Below the pieces are notes generated by a model, which had not been told where the DNA came from, searched no databases, and was given only the letters and a program-made list of their open reading frames with translations. The translations under genes were made by a program, and so were the position numbers. From Gemmatimonadota bacterium (lineage in GTDB: Bacteria; Gemmatimonadota; Gemmatimonadetes; Longimicrobiales; Gaopeijiaceae): 64,000 nt of DNA. Below, in pieces: positions 61,381 to 64,000 of the stretch. Every line of letters begins with the position of its first letter. Within the stretch, counting starts at the first letter, position 1. Location of the stretch: assembly GCA_026706635.1 (NCBI GenBank), contig JAPOYJ010000075.1, forward strand, positions 1-64,000, in the 5' to 3' direction.

Positions 61381-62708
61381 CCCTGCGGAAGTCCGTGCGC
61401 CATTGCCCACTCGACGGCCTCGCAGAAACGGTCCAGCTCCTCGAGCGTCGTGTAGACGCTGGGGCAGATGCGCAGCCCCGGGCACTCCTCGTGTCCGATC
61501 GGGGTCGAGATGATCCGGTGCGCGTCGAAGAGCCAGATCGCGAGCGGGCCCGGATCCAGGCCGTCGATTCGGACATTCCCGATTCCGCACGCGAAGCCCG
61601 GCCGCTGGCTGGTGTTGAGCGAGACCCGGTCGCTCTCCAGGAGCCGGTTTGCCCAGTAGTCCCGCAGGTACACCAGGCGCGCGGCCTTGCGCGCGGCACC
61701 CAGCCCCTGGTGGAAGGTCAGCGCCTCGCCGATCGCCAGGTAGTTGGCGGCGGGGTGCGTGCCGATCTCCTCGTACTTGCGGATGTCGCCGTCCATCTCG
61801 CTGACCGCGGCCATGAGCGGCCAGATCTCGGGGATCTTCTCGCGGCGCACGTAGAGCATCCCGGTCCCGTGCGGAGCGAAGAGCCACTTGTGAAGCGAGG
61901 TGGAGTAGTTGTCGCACTCGAGCTCGTCGAGCCGAAAGGGAAAGTGGGCTAGAGCGTGGGCGCCGTCGACGATGACGTCCACGCCGCGCTTCCTCGCCAT
62001 CGCAACGACCTCTCTGACTGGCAGAATCTGGCCCGTGAGGTTGATCATATGGCAGAGCAGAACCAGTCGCGTGCGGGGCCCGATCGCCTCCTCGAAGCTC
62101 CTCACCACCACCTCGGGGTCCTCGGCGGGGACGGGCACCCGGACCAGCCGCATGACGATCCCCTCGCGACGCTCCCGCTGGCGGAAGGTGGTGATCATGC
62201 GGCCGTAGTCCTGCGTGGTGGTGACGACCTCGTCGCCGGGCTTCAGGTCGTATCCGAGCTGACAGATCTGCAGGCTCTCGGAGGCGTTGCGGGTCAGCGC
62301 CACCTCCTCTGGATGCACTCCCCACTCGCGGGCCAGGCGGGCGCGCACCCCCTCGCGCTGCGGCTCCAGCACCCGTCTCATCGTGTACGACGGTGCGGTG
62401 TGCGAGTAGTCCAGGTGGCGCTTCATCGCCTCCTGCACGAAGGCCGGCGAGGGGCTGACGGCGCCGTTGTTCAGGTTGACCAGCGACCGGTCAACGGTGA
62501 AGGCCCTGGCCACCGCGGCCCAGAAGGTCTCGTCGCCGGCTGTCTCGGCGGGGGACCCGGGGTGGGCGGCGAGCTCCCCGGCGATCTCCGTCGCGCTCGC
62601 CGACAGCGCCGCCACATGGGCCGCGCCGAGCACCCCGACGGCCGAGCCGACGAAGCTCCGCCTGCCGATCGCCCTACCGGGGGCGGGGTTCAGTCGATCG
62701 ATAGGCAT
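61377..62708 (-). CDS. Tat-exported PLP-dependent aminotransferase class V (isopenicillin N epimerase-like)
   Basis: 443 aa. Twin-arginine signal with RRSFVGSAVGVLGAAHVAALS, then a class V fold-type I PLP enzyme: VNLNNGAVSPSP, LTRNASESLQICQLG, the Asp of VIVDGAHALAHFPF and the Schiff-base Lys in YSTSLHKWLFAPHGTGM. The closest family type is isopenicillin N epimerase/cysteine desulfurase-like; Tat-exported members of unknown substrate are common in this phylum. ATG 62708 (in ACGATGCCT) is the natural start before the Tat motif. Coupled to the CopC-CopD gene by a 4-bp overlap. Confidence 0.87.
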   Translation of the reverse strand: MPIDRLNPAPGRAIGRRSFVGSAVGVLGAAHVAALSASATEIAGELAAHPGSPAETAGDETFWAAVARAFTVDRSLVNLNNGAVSPSPAFVQEAMKRHLDYSHTAPSYTMRRVLEPQREGVRARLAREWGVHPEEVALTRNASESLQICQLGYDLKPGDEVVTTTQDYGRMITTFRQRERREGIVMRLVRVPVPAEDPEVVVRSFEEAIGPRTRLVLLCHMINLTGQILPVREVVAMARKRGVDVIVDGAHALAHFPFRLDELECDNYSTSLHKWLFAPHGTGMLYVRREKIPEIWPLMAAVSEMDGDIRKYEEIGTHPAANYLAIGEALTFHQGLGAARKAARLVYLRDYWANRLLESDRVSLNTSQRPGFACGIGNVRIDGLDPGPLAIWLFDAHRIISTPIGHEECPGLRICPSVYTTLEELDRFCEAVEWAMAHGLPQG

Positions 62709-62877
62709 CGTGATGGGATCGTAGCACCGCCGCCAAAGGGTCGGCAAGGTCAGCCGCGCGAGGTTGTCCACCAACGGCGGACGAGCGAGGCGCGTTGCCA
62801 AACGGGGCGTCCACGATAGAATTCGACCTCCCCGCTCACCCCGCACTCCGTCGCCATTGCGGCGAAATGCCGCCCTA

Positions 62878-63792
62878 ATGATCCGAATTCGCTTCCTCGG
62901 CACCGCCGCCGCCCGCCCGACCGTGCGGCGCAACGTTGCCGGAATCGCCGTGCAGCGAGAGGGCGAGTCCTTCCTCTGGGACTGCGGCGAGGGCACACAG
63001 CGGCAGATGATGCGCTACGGCACCGGCTTCTCCTTCAACCACATCTTCATCACGCACGCCCACGCGGACCACATCCTCGGCCTGCCGGGACTGCTGCGCA
63101 CCATGGGGCTGCAGGGCAGGGAGGAGGGCATGACGGTCTATGGGCCCAAAGGGACGGAGGGGCGACTTAGGGAGGCGGTCCGGCTCGGTGCGCAGCGCTC
63201 GCCCTTTCCGGTCGAGGTGCGGGGACTCGAGGCCGGTGCCAGGGTGGAGTTCGAGGGCTGGGCGGTGCACGCCTACCCCGCGAACCACGGCGTGCCCGCG
63301 CTCGGCTACGCCCTGGTCGAGGAGGTCCGCCTCGGGCGCTTCGACCCGGAGGCCGCGCGGAGGCTGGGGGTGCCGGAGGGACCGCTCTTCGGGAAACTGC
63401 ACCGAGGCGAGGCGGTCGTTGTCGATGGCAGGGAGGTCGCGCCTGCAGACGTGGTTGGCCCCCCGCGACGTGGGCGCAAGGTGGTGTACAGCGGCGACAC
63501 GCGCCCCACCCGCGATACCGTCGAGATCGCGCGCGGCGCCGAGCTGCTGATCCACGAGGCGACCTTCGGTGCCGACGAGGTCGCTCGTGCCAGGGAAACG
63601 CGCCACTCCACCTCGGCCGAGGCTGCACGAGTGGCTCTCCGGGCCGGCGTTCAGGAGCTCGTCCTGACGCACATCTCGGCCCGCCACTCGGAGAATCCGG
63701 CGCGGCTGAAGGCTGGCGGCCGAAAGGTCTTCCCCGCCTGCAGGGTGGCCCGCGACGGCCTCGAGATCGAGATCGGATATCGGGACGGATAA
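62878..63792 (+). CDS. rnz: Ribonuclease Z
   Basis: 304 aa. Zinc-dependent endonuclease that trims the 3' end of tRNA precursors; needed here because the one tRNA seen lacks an encoded CCA. Metallo-beta-lactamase motifs: FLGTAAARPTVRRN, THAHADHILGLPGLLRTMGLQGR (HxHxDH), KVVYSGDTRPT and LTHISARHS. ATG 62878 follows GCCGCCCTA; the start MIRIRFLGT is standard. A repeat copy begins directly after the TAA. Divergent from the aminotransferase gene. Confidence 0.93.
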   Translation: MIRIRFLGTAAARPTVRRNVAGIAVQREGESFLWDCGEGTQRQMMRYGTGFSFNHIFITHAHADHILGLPGLLRTMGLQGREEGMTVYGPKGTEGRLREAVRLGAQRSPFPVEVRGLEAGARVEFEGWAVHAYPANHGVPALGYALVEEVRLGRFDPEAARRLGVPEGPLFGKLHRGEAVVVDGREVAPADVVGPPRRGRKVVYSGDTRPTRDTVEIARGAELLIHEATFGADEVARARETRHSTSAEAARVALRAGVQELVLTHISARHSENPARLKAGGRKVFPACRVARDGLEIEIGYRDG

Positions 63793-63909
63793 CTGTCCCC
63801 AGAGACGAGCCTCCCGCGGCGGCGAGTAGCGCCGCTTCCCAGCTGGACCGCTTTCCTCGACTGCCTACAGTGTAATGTGTGCTTTACAATATGTAATCCA
63901 TGGTTTACA
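63793..63909 (-). repeat. Interspersed composite element, copy 10
   Basis: Reverse orientation, directly after the rnz stop: CTGTCCCCAGAGACGAGCC, CTCCCGCGGCGG, CCCAGCTGGACCGCTTTCCTCG, then the core 63871-63909 (TGTAA-N8-TTACA, ATA, TGTAA-N8-TTACA, all perfect). The sequence after it to 64000 holds no recognisable gene; AGGCAGTCCCCGTTGAC at about 63939 may be another end. Confidence 0.85.
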
Positions 63910-64000
63910 ATTCCCGTAAGGTGGCGTGAGATTGTCTAGGCAGTCCCCGTTGACCGGACCGTAGCGGCGGTGCCTTGGCGAATAGCCGTCCCCGCGGACA

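Overview
The window is GC-rich bacterial chromosome, most likely from a Gemmatimonadota or closely related lineage. I infer this from the many lipoproteins of the 6-bladed beta-propeller type with a G-x-GPGEF turn motif, from mixed GTG/TTG/ATG starts, and from the hemW-hrcA-dnaJ and mutS2-dnaG-zinc-ribbon-recJ-rsmD gene orders. There is no rRNA; the only RNA gene found is tRNA-Leu(UAA).

Layout. 1-3.7 kb: hemW, hrcA and dnaJ (heme handling and heat shock). 3.7-15.6 kb: an accessory block of beta-propeller (lipo)proteins, seven intact and one truncated, built partly by segmental duplication of an A-B pair, with a DinB fragment and a GNAT acetyltransferase between. 16-24.8 kb: an unknown protein, YqeY, then mutS2, dnaG, a coiled-coil zinc-ribbon protein, recJ and rsmD. 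25-35.3 kb: ispG followed at once by a tripartite efflux operon (adaptor, TolC-type channel, two different RND pumps). 35.3-37 kb: gltX and a small membrane protein. 37-40.5 kb: a small Cys-rich exported peptide, a propeller lipoprotein and a CxxC protein; 1,363 bp of this cassette is duplicated in tandem. 40.5-46.2 kb: a homocysteine methyltransferase/methylene-THF reductase overlapping B12-dependent metH. 46-56 kb: a cadherin-repeat autotransporter, a TonB-plug protein, arginase, tRNA-Leu, an MscS channel, hipB with a ruined hipA, and an M16 peptidase fused to membrane segments and a PH-like tail. 56-64 kb: a leucine-rich-repeat lipoprotein ending in a metzincin protease, an outer-membrane-protein tail fragment, an interrupted CopC-CopD gene, a Tat-exported PLP enzyme and ribonuclease Z.

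The most unusual feature is a family of short interspersed elements at the gene boundaries. A full copy has inverted ends (GCAGYCCGTGGACA-like), GC-rich arms, and an AT-rich 39-bp core of two 18-bp dyads TGTAA-N8-TTACA separated by exactly 3 bp (21-bp period, two helical turns). I find ten such cores at nine loci, and more copies that keep only the arms. The outer end often sits 0-4 bp after a stop codon. Several genes take their start codon, N-terminus, C-terminus or stop codon from an element (a propeller at 3754, the GNAT at 8645, rsmD, the second RND pump, the M16 peptidase), and arginase has lost an obvious start codon to one. The left arm keeps a hairpin whose two strands have changed together between copies.

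Pseudogenes and remnants (hipA, dinB, an mscS scrap, an outer-membrane-protein tail, CopC-CopD, a truncated propeller) together with fresh duplications show that the regions between the housekeeping blocks are in flux.
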